From the NCBI RefSeq assembly GCF_010894405.1, contig NZ_JAAIYA010000012.1, forward strand, positions 135,444 to 199,443: 64,000 nucleotides of DNA, in the 5' to 3' direction. Of this stretch, positions 41,364-50,359 are shown in pieces; position 1 is the first letter of the stretch, and every line of letters starts with the position of its first letter. The translations under genes and the position numbers were made by a program. The stretch is from Pyxidicoccus caerfyrddinensis. GTDB lineage: Bacteria; Myxococcota; Myxococcia; Myxococcales; Myxococcaceae. The notes under the pieces are model-generated. The model did not search any database and was not told the origin of the DNA. It was given only the letters and a program-made list of their open reading frames with translations.

Positions 41364-43479
41364 GGGCGGGCTCCTTCTTCTTCGGCGCTGCCGACGCGGG
41401 CGCCAGGTGGGTGAAGGCCTCGCGGTCCAACACCTTGCGTTCGATGAGCAAATCCCTCAGCGCCACGAGCCGGTCCTTCTCGCGGCGGAGGATGTCGCGG
41501 GCCCGGGCGCGCTGCACCTCCAGCACCTCCTGCACCGCGGCCTCCAGCGTGCCGCGCGTGGCGTCGGAGAGGGCGTGCCGCTCGGAGTTCCGTCCCGGCG
41601 CATCGAAGCGGCGCACCGGCACGCCGTCGCCGCCCATGCCCAGTTCCTCCACCAGCTCGCGCGCCATCTCCGTGGCGCGCTGCAAGTCGTGCGCGCTGCC
41701 CATGGAGAGGTCGTCCAGCAGCAGCGACTCCGCCTCGCGGCCGCCGAAGAGCATGCAGATGCTGTCGAGCATCTGCCCGCGCGTGACGACGTAGCGGTGC
41801 GCGGGGTCCGCGTACTGCACGAAGCCGAGCGAGCCCGCGAGGTCCCCGCGGATGCTGATGCGGTCGATGGCGGGCGCATGCGGGCAGAAGAGGGCGCACA
41901 CCGCGTGGCCGGCCTCGTGCGTGGCCACCACCTTCTCCTCCAAGGGCGTGAGCTCCGGCCGGTCGAGGAAGTCCGTGAGGGCCTTCTCCACGTCCACCGC
42001 CTCGGTGGGCGCGTGCGAGCCCTCGCGCAGCCGCCGACGCGCGAGCGCCCGGCACAGCGCCTGGATGTGGTCACCGGAGAAGCGCGTGCCGGTGCCCTCC
42101 ACCAGGTCACCCGTGCGCTTCACCGCGTAGTCCAGCGCGCGCTCCGTCATCCCCAGGCCCAGCTTCTTGTCGTAGATGGACAGGATGGCGCGGCGGTCCG
42201 CGCTGTTGGGGTAGGGGATGCACAGCTGGAACTCGAAGCGGCCGGGGCGCAGCAGCGCCGGGTCCAGCGACTCCACGAAGTTGGTGGTGCCCACCACGAA
42301 GACCAGCTCCTCCTTGCGGAAGCCGTCCATCTCCGTGAGGAGCTGGTTCACCATGGAGTGCTCCACGCCGGAGCCGGTGAAGGTGCCGCGCGCCGCCGCG
42401 AAGGAGTCCAGCTCGTCGAAGACGATGATGCTGGGCGCCGCCTGCCGGGCGCGGACGAAAATCTGGCGGAGGTTCTCCTCGCTCTCGCCCACCCAGCGGC
42501 TCTTCAGCTCCGGACCGCTCACCACCTGCACCGCCGCGCCGAGCGACGAGGCCATGGCCTTGGCGAACAGCGTCTTGCCCGTGCCCGGTGGGCCCCAGAA
42601 AATCATCCCGCGCGGCAGCAGCGCCTCCACGCGCTTCACCGCCTCCGGGTCGTTCAGCGTGTCCTTGTGCGCGAGCACGTCCAGGATTTCCTGCTGGAGC
42701 CGCTGCTTCACCTTGGCGTAGCCGCCGATGTCCGCGTTCAGGTCCATGTCCGGCACGCTCAGGTTGCCGCTGAGTGTGGCGGAGCGGAGCTGCGCGTACG
42801 CGGGCCTCGGGTCCGCGGGGTAGTCCTCGCCGGTAATCGCGCCGAGCAGCCGGCGCAGGCGCACGGCGTTGACGCCGGAGACGTGCTTGTAGAGCGCGTA
42901 GGGCTGGAGGCCCCGGCCGAACTTGCGGCTCTCGCGCTGGGTGATGAGGTAGCGGAGCCTGTCGCGGCTCACCCCGAGGATGCTCTCCTTGTGCGGGAAG
43001 AGGTTCTCGATGACGCGCGGCACGGGGAAGGACGGGTCCTTGAAGCCGACCCAGACCATCTCCGGGTTCTCGTACAGGAGGGGGATGACCTCGCGCGCCT
43101 CGGAGGTGAGGCCGCCGCTGCTGGTGGTGAGCAGGTCCAGGTGGGGCAGCACGACGATGCGCTCGCGCACGGCGCCGCGCACCGCGTCCCGGAGCTGGCC
43201 GATGAGCGTGGCCATCATGCTCGGCGCGGGCATGCCCGGAGGCGGCTCCTGCGCGGCGCGGCCGTCCAGGTAGAGGAACTGCTTGCCGTCCTTCTTCAGC
43301 CTGTCGCGCAGGCACTTGTAGAAGAAGGGCGTCAGCTCCTTGTCGGCCTCAATCATCACCGGCAGCCCGCGCAGCAGCGCCTCGCTGACGCGGTTCAGCT
43401 CGGCGGGGTAGGCGGCCTCGACGGCGGCGAACGGAGACAGCTCGGTGGGGAGCGTGTCCTCGGCGATACGCTGGCTCAT
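41356..43479 (-). CDS. soluble FtsH-like AAA metalloprotease (fvm ternary system)
   Basis: A 707-residue protein without transmembrane helices, unlike housekeeping FtsH. Residues about 30-190 look like a degenerate AAA-type domain (FLYLDGRAAQ, RIVVLPHLDLLTTSSGG). A canonical AAA module follows with Walker A GPPGTGKT (about 293-300), Walker B IIVFDELDS, and arginine fingers in LRPGRFE. The M41 peptidase domain carries THEAGHAV, with zinc ligands His521 and His525 and catalytic Glu522. It presumably degrades or remodels a soluble client. It overlaps its upstream neighbour (ATGA) and the small gene downstream (8 nt), as in fvm systems described by comparative genomics. Confidence 0.9.
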   Translation of the reverse strand: MSQRIAEDTLPTELSPFAAVEAAYPAELNRVSEALLRGLPVMIEADKELTPFFYKCLRDRLKKDGKQFLYLDGRAAQEPPPGMPAPSMMATLIGQLRDAVRGAVRERIVVLPHLDLLTTSSGGLTSEAREVIPLLYENPEMVWVGFKDPSFPVPRVIENLFPHKESILGVSRDRLRYLITQRESRKFGRGLQPYALYKHVSGVNAVRLRRLLGAITGEDYPADPRPAYAQLRSATLSGNLSVPDMDLNADIGGYAKVKQRLQQEILDVLAHKDTLNDPEAVKRVEALLPRGMIFWGPPGTGKTLFAKAMASSLGAAVQVVSGPELKSRWVGESEENLRQIFVRARQAAPSIIVFDELDSFAAARGTFTGSGVEHSMVNQLLTEMDGFRKEELVFVVGTTNFVESLDPALLRPGRFEFQLCIPYPNSADRRAILSIYDKKLGLGMTERALDYAVKRTGDLVEGTGTRFSGDHIQALCRALARRRLREGSHAPTEAVDVEKALTDFLDRPELTPLEEKVVATHEAGHAVCALFCPHAPAIDRISIRGDLAGSLGFVQYADPAHRYVVTRGQMLDSICMLFGGREAESLLLDDLSMGSAHDLQRATEMARELVEELGMGGDGVPVRRFDAPGRNSERHALSDATRGTLEAAVQEVLEVQRARARDILRREKDRLVALRDLLIERKVLDREAFTHLAPASAAPKKKEPALG

Positions 43480-44042
43480 ACGCGGACCTTGATGGTGAGC
43501 GAGCCGGTGGCCGCGTCCTCGTGAATCTCCTCCACGGTGCCGAGCTGCCCCGCTCGCACCTTCAGCGCGTCGGCCGTCACCTTGTTCGACACGGCGTCCA
43601 GCTCCGACTTGAGGTCCCTCAGCCGGCCCTCGAGGCGGCGTGTCACCTGCTCGCGCAGGCGCTCGGAGGCGTCCTTCGCCTCGTCCTCCAGGCGGCTTCG
43701 CGCCTTCTCCCGCGCCTTGACCTCGGCCTCCTTCATGTCGCCGGGATTGGCCACGGTCAGCTCGCCCCGGGCCGTCAGCTTCACGTCGGCCTGGTCGGCG
43801 AGGGTGATGCTGACGTCTCCGGTGGTGACGTCCACGGCGATGCGCACGCCGTCCGACTCCGTGCGCACCGCCACGTCGCCGTCACGGGTGAAGCCACGGC
43901 CCTCCAGCTCCGCCGCGAGCAGGCCGGCCAGCTCCTCGCGGGACAGCAGGGGGAGCAGCTCCAGCTTGGAGCAGAGGCCATCCTCGGCCTGCACCACGCG
44001 GTTGAGGGACTCGGAGACGGAGACTCGGTAGGCGCGGCTCAT
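43476..44042 (-). CDS. fvm-associated accessory protein (188 residues)
   Basis: Starts at ATG 44042 and ends overlapping the FtsH-like start (ATGA). Residues 1-110 are beta-rich (VSVSESLNRVVQ, VAVRTESDGVRIAVDVTTGDVSITLADQADVKLTARG). Residues about 112-165 form a long charged helix, probably a coiled coil (EAEVKAREKARSRLEDEAKDA), ending in a short beta segment GSLTIKVRV. This could be an adaptor that oligomerises through the coiled coil. No enzymatic motif. Family assignment only by operon position. Confidence 0.75.
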   Translation of the reverse strand: MSRAYRVSVSESLNRVVQAEDGLCSKLELLPLLSREELAGLLAAELEGRGFTRDGDVAVRTESDGVRIAVDVTTGDVSITLADQADVKLTARGELTVANPGDMKEAEVKAREKARSRLEDEAKDASERLREQVTRRLEGRLRDLKSELDAVSNKVTADALKVRAGQLGTVEEIHEDAATGSLTIKVRV

Positions 44043-45127
44043 GGGGCGCTCCCGGCAGAGGAAGGGGGAAGGGTAGCTGGAATCGCGCTGGCGGTCGTGA
44101 GGGACGAGGACAGCTCCCGCTCCAGGTCCGCGGCGCGGCGGAAGCCGGCCTCGCCGAAGGCGCTCCACTCGGAGAGCAGGAGCTGGGCGGCGTCATAGCC
44201 GTCGTCGAAGAAGCGCACCGCGCGGTGGTCCGCGTCCCAGCGCGCGAGCCGGCCCAGCGCGCGGAGATAGCCCCCCGCCGCACGGGCGGCCGCGGCGCGC
44301 AGGCCCAGGGACGCGGTGAGGGACAGGCCCTCCACCCAGCGAGACGCGGGCTGCTCCAGCAGGGGGCGTCCGGCCTCCAGCAGGAAGCCGGCGAGGTCTC
44401 GACGTCCGGCGGCGTCCACGGCGTCGAGGAACGCGGACAGCACGGCCTCCTGCGCGGTGCCCCGGGCCACCAGCGCCTCGGGCTCGTGGATGAAGCGCTT
44501 GGACTCCTCGAGGCGGCGCCAGCGGTGCGCGAGCTCCACGCGCAGGGCCTCCAGCAGCCAGCCGCCGTCCGCGAGCAGCGGCGCGAAGGAGGCGGAGGTG
44601 AGCTTCGGAGTCGCGGCGCCGAACAACTCGGGGACGCCGAGCCAGCAGAGGACGGAGCGCCGGAAGAGGGCCTGCTCGCCCACGGCCTTCGCGCAGGGCG
44701 TGCCGGCCACGAGGCGGCCGCAGAGGAAGAGGAAGAGCTCGTCCGCGAGCGTGAGGCCACCTTCGACGTCGAGCGACTTGCACCCGTGCTTCACGAGCGG
44801 CTGCTCCAGCATCCAGCGCAGCGTCTGGAAGCACAGGGCGGAGAAGTGGAGCGCGGGCGGCGGGTGCCGCTCCCAGAGCCGGGCGGAGCGCTCCTGCCCG
44901 CCGTCGAGGTAGCGCTGCCCGCGCCAGCCACCGCAGCGGGCGAGGGTGAGGACGGCGCCCTTGGAGAGGGTGTCGCGCAGGGCGTGCATCGCACCGGGGC
45001 TGAGGCGCTCGGGGACGGTGGTGTGCCTGTCGCGGAGGAGGTCCTCGACGGGGGTGTACTGTCCCAGGCCGATGATGGCGCGGGCGAGCGTGAGCAATTC
45101 GTGCTCGGCGGTGGAGACGCGAATCAT
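44039..45127 (-). CDS. fvm-associated helical accessory protein (362 residues)
   Basis: Starts at ATG 45127 and overlaps both neighbours by 4 nt. The sequence is mainly helical and Leu/Ala/Arg-rich, with scattered Cys (ARCGGW, HGCKSLD, LFLCGR, GTPCAK) that do not form an obvious cluster motif. Long helices in the second half (ALRVELAHRWRRLEESKRF, LAGFLLEAGRPLLEQP) suggest an all-alpha scaffold. No catalytic residues recognised. Its place between the radical SAM protein and the beta/coiled-coil protein is consistent with an fvm X-type component. Confidence 0.72.
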   Translation of the reverse strand: MIRVSTAEHELLTLARAIIGLGQYTPVEDLLRDRHTTVPERLSPGAMHALRDTLSKGAVLTLARCGGWRGQRYLDGGQERSARLWERHPPPALHFSALCFQTLRWMLEQPLVKHGCKSLDVEGGLTLADELFLFLCGRLVAGTPCAKAVGEQALFRRSVLCWLGVPELFGAATPKLTSASFAPLLADGGWLLEALRVELAHRWRRLEESKRFIHEPEALVARGTAQEAVLSAFLDAVDAAGRRDLAGFLLEAGRPLLEQPASRWVEGLSLTASLGLRAAAARAAGGYLRALGRLARWDADHRAVRFFDDGYDAAQLLLSEWSAFGEAGFRRAADLERELSSSLTTASAIPATLPPSSAGSAP

Positions 45128-45741
45128 GGACGGAGCCGGTTGGCGAGCTCGGGCCAGCCGTTGATGACGAGCTTCCCCTCGACGAGGTGCATCTCCGCCG
45201 TGTTGGGGGCGGTGAATTGGGGCTCGTCCGGGAAGTAGCGCCCGGTGAGGAAGTGCATGACCTGGTTGCGCGAGCCAATCCAGCGCCGCTGCGTCTCCGG
45301 TTGGTCCTTCTCGAAGCGGCCGTCCACCAGCAGGTCCACGGTGCGCAGCAGGCGCTCCACGTCGGGGTTTGCCTGGGCCTCGAGCTCCGCGAGCGTGTGG
45401 CCGGTGAAGACCATGACGCTCAAGCCCGCGGCGCGGACGCGCTCGCAGAGGTCGGCGGCGGGGCCGGCCTGGGCGGTGGGCTCGCCGCCCAGGAGGCTGA
45501 GGCCCTCGATGCCGGGGATGGCGAGGATGCGCGCGGCGAGGGACTCCACCGTCATCACGGTGCCGCGCTCGAAGGCGAACATCTCCGGGTTGCAGCAGCC
45601 CGGGCAGCGCAGGGCACAGCCCTGGACCCAGATGGAGAAGCGCACGCCCGGCCCTTCCGCCTCGGTGCGCGGGACGACCTGCGCCACCCGGAGCACGGGG
45701 CCGCTGTCGGGAGTGGGAGAGGTGCCGTGGGCCGGGGACAT
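45124..45741 (-). CDS. radical SAM activase-like protein (NrdG-type) heading the fvm operon
   Basis: A 205-residue protein; ATG 45741 is chosen because GCGGAGACGCCC precedes it, although the frame is open further upstream. The cluster motif CALRCPGC (CxxxCxxC) lies at about residues 42-49, followed by LSLLGGEPTAQ, the SAM-binding GGE motif, and VMVFTGHTL. It resembles NrdG/PflA glycyl-radical activases, but there is no glycyl-radical enzyme nearby. In fvm systems a radical SAM protein is a recurrent partner, presumably modifying a system component or a peptide. First gene of the minus-strand operon. Confidence 0.87.
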   Translation of the reverse strand: MSPAHGTSPTPDSGPVLRVAQVVPRTEAEGPGVRFSIWVQGCALRCPGCCNPEMFAFERGTVMTVESLAARILAIPGIEGLSLLGGEPTAQAGPAADLCERVRAAGLSVMVFTGHTLAELEAQANPDVERLLRTVDLLVDGRFEKDQPETQRRWIGSRNQVMHFLTGRYFPDEPQFTAPNTAEMHLVEGKLVINGWPELANRLRP

Positions 45742-45910
45742 GGGCGTCTCCGCAGCATGCCAGGAGCGGCCCCGTCCGGGGGAGGGGCGTGTGGCTTCTT
45801 CGACTGCCGGAGTCTGCGAATACGCCGCAAGTCGTGCGCCGTGTCGGAGAAGGGCGCCTGCTCGGCAGGATGATGGGCTGGCGTGCGGCAGTTGTATATT
45901 CGATTGCACG

Positions 45911-48583
45911 ATGACTGCCCGACGCGCCTACGGCGCCACGCCCTTCAACACCCCCGGACAGTTCGCCGGAGTCGACTTCTCTCCCGATTCGCGCCTGCTG
46001 TGGGCCGTCCTTCCTGGCAGTGCCACCTCCCGCCTGGTGTCCTTCGACGTGGCGAGTGGCGCGCGGGTCGAGCAGCGGGAAGTCGATGGCAGCGTGCGCG
46101 TGGTCCACTCGCTGCCGGGGGGCGATGTCCTGCTCGGGGGCTGGGGGCTCATCCGTCGCAGCTCCGCCAGGGGCAAGCCGGCGTGGACGCTCACGGGCCC
46201 GCAGGCTCTCCATCTGGCCGCGATGAACCGGGACCGGTCCCTGTTCGTCAGCATCGAAGGCCCCAGGGCGCAGGTTCGTGATGCCAGACGCTCCACCGTC
46301 CTCCACGAGCTCGAGGAGACTGACGGAGACCTCTACGCCGTCGCGTTCAGCGCGGACGGAGCGCTCCTGGCGACCGGGTCATCGAAGGGGACGGTCCGGC
46401 TGTTCGACGCACATACCGGCGAGGAGCGGGCAAAGCGCAAGAGCAACAAGGTCCTCGCCCTCGCGTTCTCTCCCTCGGGAGAGCACCTGCTCGTCGGCCA
46501 CGGCACCGGGAAGGTGGAGCTGTGGGCCGTGAAGGGCTTCAAGCCGGTGTCGCACTTCGTGGCCCGTCACACGTTCAAGGTGGGGGGCAACGCCGGCTGC
46601 CGCTGGGTCGCCTTCTCCGCGGATGGCACGCGCGCGTTCTCGCTCGGCAATGAGCACCGGCTGCGCTCGTGGAGTGTCCCGGACGGCGACGAGGGGCCGG
46701 CCATCGACGTGCCCAAACGGCACGCACAGGGCTCAGTCACCGCGCTCTCTCCGGATGGCCAGTGGCTCGCCACCGGCTCTACCTCGGGCGCGCTGAGCGT
46801 GTGGTCGGCGGTGGATGGCGCATCGCGAGTCGGGGAGGCCGCGCCGTCGCCGATTCTCGGACTGGCCCTCACCCCGAGCTCCGTCGTCGCCACGTCGAGC
46901 TCCTCCTGTGTGTCGTGGAAGCTCGACACCGGGAAGCGGACGGAGATTGAAGCGGGGTTTCCTCCCACGGACGCGAAGGGCCTGTCGTCCGGTGTGCTGG
47001 TGCGGCTCGACTACGATTCCATCTTCGTCGGGAAGTCGCTCGACGCGGGGGTGGGCGAGGCCTTCCAGCTCTCCAGCTACGCCTCGGGTCCGCTCGCCAT
47101 CTCCCGGGACGAGACGCTGCTCGCCGCGCCGGCCCAGGGAACCGTCCAGGTGTGGGCGCTGAAGCGCGGTCTCCTCAAGGCGGACCTCCTGCACAAGGCG
47201 CAGGTGCAGGCCTGTGCCTTCGGCCCGAAGGACGCGTGGCTGGTCACCGCAGACAACGCGCTGCACCTGTGGCGGCTGGGGAAGACGCCGGAGCTGATAC
47301 GCGACCTCGCCCTGGGAGACGCCGCGTCCGGTGTGAGCGTGCAGGGGCTGGCCGTCTCGCCGCGTGGCTGGATTGCGGTCAGCGTGGCCGACAGCGAGCG
47401 CGACGATGCGGAATGCGCGCTGCTCCTCGTGGACCCGCGCAGCGGCGAGACGGTGAGCCGGCTCGAACGCCACGACGCCTGCCTGGGACAGCTGGCCTTC
47501 GTGGGGGATGCGCGCGTCGCGGTGGCGGACTCGCTGGGGCGGCTGCTCATCGCGGACGTCGCTGACCCGGCGAAGGCGCGCTGGCTCGAACCCGACACGG
47601 AGGATGCGCGGTCCGAGGCGCTGGTGAATGAGTCGAGGCCCATCGCGAGGCTCGGTGATGCGGTGGCCTGGGTGGGCCCGGATGGCAGCGTGGTGGTGGA
47701 GACCCTGAAGGCGGTGAAGGTCTCCGACGAAGTCCCCTTCCTGCTCGAAGCGGAGACCGGTGCCGCGCCCACGGGCGGAAAGGGCCGGAAGGCGAAGAAC
47801 GTGGCGATGGGCAGGCCCGCCGGCCTGTTCGAGAAGCGCTTCGCGGGCGCGCGCTTTCTCTTCGCCGGTCGCTTCAAGGAGGCGAAGCCCGTGTTCCGCG
47901 AGCAGTTGCTGAAAGAACTTGGGGCGGACGTCTCCGGCAGAGCCGATGCGAAGGTCACGCACCTGGTGATGGGGGAGGGGGCCTCGGCCAGCGTGGCGTC
48001 GGAGCTGAAGTCCAAGGGCGCGGAGTTCACACAGCTCTTCGAGCAGGAGCTCATGAAGCTCCTGCTGCCCACGCGGGAGGAGGCCGTCGCGATGCTCCGC
48101 AACGAGGTGAAGGGCGGCACGGAGCGGTGGAACTCCTGGCGCAAGCGCTACATGGCCGTCCACGGCGAGCAATTCCCCGTGCCGCTCCAGGGCGTCGACC
48201 TGGCGGGGCTCGACCTGAGCGGGTACCAGCTGCTGGTGTTGGACTTCACCGAGGCCCGGCTCCCCGGTACGGACTTCTCGAAGGTGTACCTGTTCGACAC
48301 CGTCTTCCGGCGCGCGGACCTGCGCGAGGCGAACTTCTCCAGAGCGGATTGCGGCCGGACGGTGTTCACCGGAGCGAACCTGCGAGGGGCCCGCTTCGAT
48401 GGCGCGGACCTGGCCACCAGCCGCTTCGACGGCGCGGACCTGCACGGCGTCGACTTCTCGAAGGCCCGGTTGACGTATGCAGACTTCCGTGGCGCGGACC
48501 TGCGCGAAGTGCGGCTGCCCTCCAAGCTGAAGGACGTGAAGCACGACGCGAAGACCCGGTGGCCCAGGGGCTTCAAGCCGTAG
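45911..48583 (+). CDS. WD40-BRCT-pentapeptide-repeat protein
   Basis: An 890-residue protein with likely start ATG 45911 (no clear ribosome-binding site). Residues about 15-610 form WD40-type propeller repeats (VAFSADGALLATGSSKGTVRLFD, LAFSPSGEHLLVGHGTGKVELW, ALSPDGQWLATGSTSGALSVW), possibly two propellers. Residues about 637-717 look like a BRCT domain (FLFAGRF, LLKELGADVSGRADAKVTHLVMGE). Residues about 760-870 are pentapeptide repeats of the A(D/N)LRG type (ADLREANFSRADC, ANLRGARFDGADL). No enzymatic domain. BRCT domains bind phosphopeptides or DNA ends; pentapeptide helices can mimic DNA. It is divergent from the fvm operon and near the WGR proteins. Confidence 0.85.
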   Translation: MTARRAYGATPFNTPGQFAGVDFSPDSRLLWAVLPGSATSRLVSFDVASGARVEQREVDGSVRVVHSLPGGDVLLGGWGLIRRSSARGKPAWTLTGPQALHLAAMNRDRSLFVSIEGPRAQVRDARRSTVLHELEETDGDLYAVAFSADGALLATGSSKGTVRLFDAHTGEERAKRKSNKVLALAFSPSGEHLLVGHGTGKVELWAVKGFKPVSHFVARHTFKVGGNAGCRWVAFSADGTRAFSLGNEHRLRSWSVPDGDEGPAIDVPKRHAQGSVTALSPDGQWLATGSTSGALSVWSAVDGASRVGEAAPSPILGLALTPSSVVATSSSSCVSWKLDTGKRTEIEAGFPPTDAKGLSSGVLVRLDYDSIFVGKSLDAGVGEAFQLSSYASGPLAISRDETLLAAPAQGTVQVWALKRGLLKADLLHKAQVQACAFGPKDAWLVTADNALHLWRLGKTPELIRDLALGDAASGVSVQGLAVSPRGWIAVSVADSERDDAECALLLVDPRSGETVSRLERHDACLGQLAFVGDARVAVADSLGRLLIADVADPAKARWLEPDTEDARSEALVNESRPIARLGDAVAWVGPDGSVVVETLKAVKVSDEVPFLLEAETGAAPTGGKGRKAKNVAMGRPAGLFEKRFAGARFLFAGRFKEAKPVFREQLLKELGADVSGRADAKVTHLVMGEGASASVASELKSKGAEFTQLFEQELMKLLLPTREEAVAMLRNEVKGGTERWNSWRKRYMAVHGEQFPVPLQGVDLAGLDLSGYQLLVLDFTEARLPGTDFSKVYLFDTVFRRADLREANFSRADCGRTVFTGANLRGARFDGADLATSRFDGADLHGVDFSKARLTYADFRGADLREVRLPSKLKDVKHDAKTRWPRGFKP

Positions 48584-48634
48584 CGCCACTGCGTCCCGGA
48601 GGCGAGGCTGGGGCGGGCGACGAAGGCCCTTCGA

Positions 48635-49432
48635 TTAGCGCCCGCCGGGTTTCCTGAGTCCCTCGGCGGGCACGTCTCGCGCCGCGGAGGTATCGCGGAA
48701 CATGGGCAGCTGCGCGGGCAGTGCTCCACGCACCACGTCCCGCGCCCGGCCCCCAAGCCGCAGGTCCAGCTTCACCGCCACGGGCACATCCGCCTTGCAC
48801 TTCGGGCAGCGCGAGGCCTCTTGCCGGATGGACGCTCCGCACCCCGCCGGGCATGGCCGCCGCGAGCGCGCCTCCATCCGCCGGGCCACCATGCCCGCCG
48901 CCACACAGCCCACGGTGAAGATACCCACGAGCGCCAGGGCCAGCGGTGCCCAGAGGATGGCTGCCGCGGCCACGCCCAGGCCCAGGAAGTCCTCCGCGCG
49001 CATCAGCCACCGGTACGGGTGGAACAGCTCGGACTCCAGTTGATCCACGCTCTGCTGCAGCCGCTGCCGCATCGACAGCGTGGCCACCGCGATGCCCGCG
49101 CCCACGGCGCCCACCGCCCACGGAGACAGCTGTCCCGTCTGCACGCCCATCGACGCGAGCGCCACCATCGCCCCGCTCCCGGCGCTCAGCGCGAGCTGCG
49201 CCGACCCCAGGAACATGCGCAGGTCCCCGTCCCGCTGGGTGTACATCTCGAAGGCGAGCAGAGTGACGAAGATGCCCATCGCCTCGGGGGTGGCCATCCA
49301 GGCCATGTCCGCGGGCAGCACGAGGAAGCGGAAGTGCGCGGCCAGCGCCAGCAGCAGCAGGCTTCCTCCCGCGCGCGTGCCGGATGCGCTGCTCAGCCCG
49401 ATGAGCTGTGAAATCAGTGCGAACGAGAGCAT
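48635..49432 (-). CDS. polytopic membrane protein with C-terminal zinc ribbon
   Basis: A 265-residue protein with about five hydrophobic segments between residues 5 and 180, resembling DUF4126-like proteins. A cytoplasmic zinc-ribbon motif (CPAGCGAS...CPKCKADV) follows at about residues 197-220, then a polar tail. The start ATG 49432 lies 3 nt after the stop of the next upstream gene, which also has a zinc ribbon and several membrane helices, so the two are probably co-produced. Function unknown. Confidence 0.78.
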   Translation of the reverse strand: MLSFALISQLIGLSSASGTRAGGSLLLLALAAHFRFLVLPADMAWMATPEAMGIFVTLLAFEMYTQRDGDLRMFLGSAQLALSAGSGAMVALASMGVQTGQLSPWAVGAVGAGIAVATLSMRQRLQQSVDQLESELFHPYRWLMRAEDFLGLGVAAAAILWAPLALALVGIFTVGCVAAGMVARRMEARSRRPCPAGCGASIRQEASRCPKCKADVPVAVKLDLRLGGRARDVVRGALPAQLPMFRDTSAARDVPAEGLRKPGGR

Positions 49433-49435
49433 GGC

Positions 49436-50140
49436 TCAGCTCCCCACCGGGGCAGCGAGGAACGACTGGAGGAGCCCCAGCTTCTGGAACACCCACCACA
49501 GCAGCGCCACCGAGGCGGCCGTGAAGGCGAGCAGCGTCAGCAGGAAGCCCACGAGCAGCGCCACCTCCCAGCCCGCCAGGGGGATGCCCCGGGCCTCGCG
49601 CTCCGTCTGCCAGCCCAGATAGCGGCGCGCGAAGATGCCGGCGGCGGCGACCTGGCCCGTGCTCAGCACCACCTTGGCCAGGGCTCCGAAGCCGGGGACG
49701 AACGTGAGCAGCTCACACAGCATGATGGACGCCGCGAGGAAACACGCCGCCGCCAGACGCAACGTCAGGCGCGACACCTGCCGGCGCTGGGGCGTGAGCA
49801 GCTGGAGCGCCGGCTGCACGAGCGTCGCGCGAATCCAGAAGAGCGCGGCCAGCAGCAGCAGGGACGTGAGCAGCGGGAACCAGCTCGCCGCCAGGCTGGC
49901 CACGGCGACCACGGCCACCGCGACCCACAGCCGCGCCGAGGCGCGCTCGGAGGCCAATTGGTGCAGCATCTCCCGGTCCGCAGGGCTCGGGAGCGTCTGT
50001 TCGCCGCACCCGGGACACGGCCTGCCTCGCAGCACGGCGCCGCCCGGGATTTTCTCGGCGCAGCGGCGGCAGCGGCCGCCCAACAGCAGCGCGAGCTCGT
50101 GCTCCTCGCCGCCGGAGACCGCGGTGGCACTCATCGTCAC
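49436..50140 (-). CDS. membrane protein with N-terminal zinc ribbon
   Basis: A 234-residue protein. GTG 50140 is preceded by GGGGGAAG; an ATG two codons later is also possible. Residues about 24-48 hold a zinc ribbon (CRRCAEKIP...CPGCGEQ). After a helical linker there are about four to five transmembrane helices (AVAVVAVASLAASWF, LLLLAALFWI, AACFLAASIMLC, ALLVGFLLTLLAF). With its downstream partner it forms a two-gene unit, both joining zinc ribbons to membrane domains. No family recognised. Divergent from the sigma-54 activator. Confidence 0.76.
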   Translation of the reverse strand: MTMSATAVSGGEEHELALLLGGRCRRCAEKIPGGAVLRGRPCPGCGEQTLPSPADREMLHQLASERASARLWVAVAVVAVASLAASWFPLLTSLLLLAALFWIRATLVQPALQLLTPQRRQVSRLTLRLAAACFLAASIMLCELLTFVPGFGALAKVVLSTGQVAAAGIFARRYLGWQTEREARGIPLAGWEVALLVGFLLTLLAFTAASVALLWWVFQKLGLLQSFLAAPVGS

Positions 50141-50211
50141 GGTGACTTCCCCCTCAATTCCAGCGCCTGCGAGGTGTAAACGCTACTGGCGGGGGATTGT
50201 CTCTCCAATGG

Positions 50212-50244
50212 GACACCCCGGCTGCCCCACCCACGCCGGGTGTC
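50212..50244. promoter_or_regulatory. inverted repeat in divergent promoter region
   Basis: GACACC-C-CGGC (50212-50222) pairs with GCCG-GGTGTC (50235-50244), a 10-bp stem with one bulged C. It lies in the 219-nt space between the zinc-ribbon membrane gene pair and the sigma-54 activator. It may be an operator or a leader hairpin. Confidence 0.35.
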
Positions 50245-50359
50245 GGAAGCCCCGCCCGGTGAAGCGCGCCCTCACCCGGCGCGCGAGTGATAGGTGCTGA
50301 ATCCTCTTTCGCGGCAATTTCCCGTCAGAGCTTCATCTTTGAAGTAGAGTACGTCAGCC

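Noticed and set aside
45124-45741. The NrdG-like protein as a class III ribonucleotide reductase activase
   Set aside because: There is no nrdD or other glycyl-radical enzyme in the window, and the gene is coupled by a 4-nt overlap to the fvm operon.
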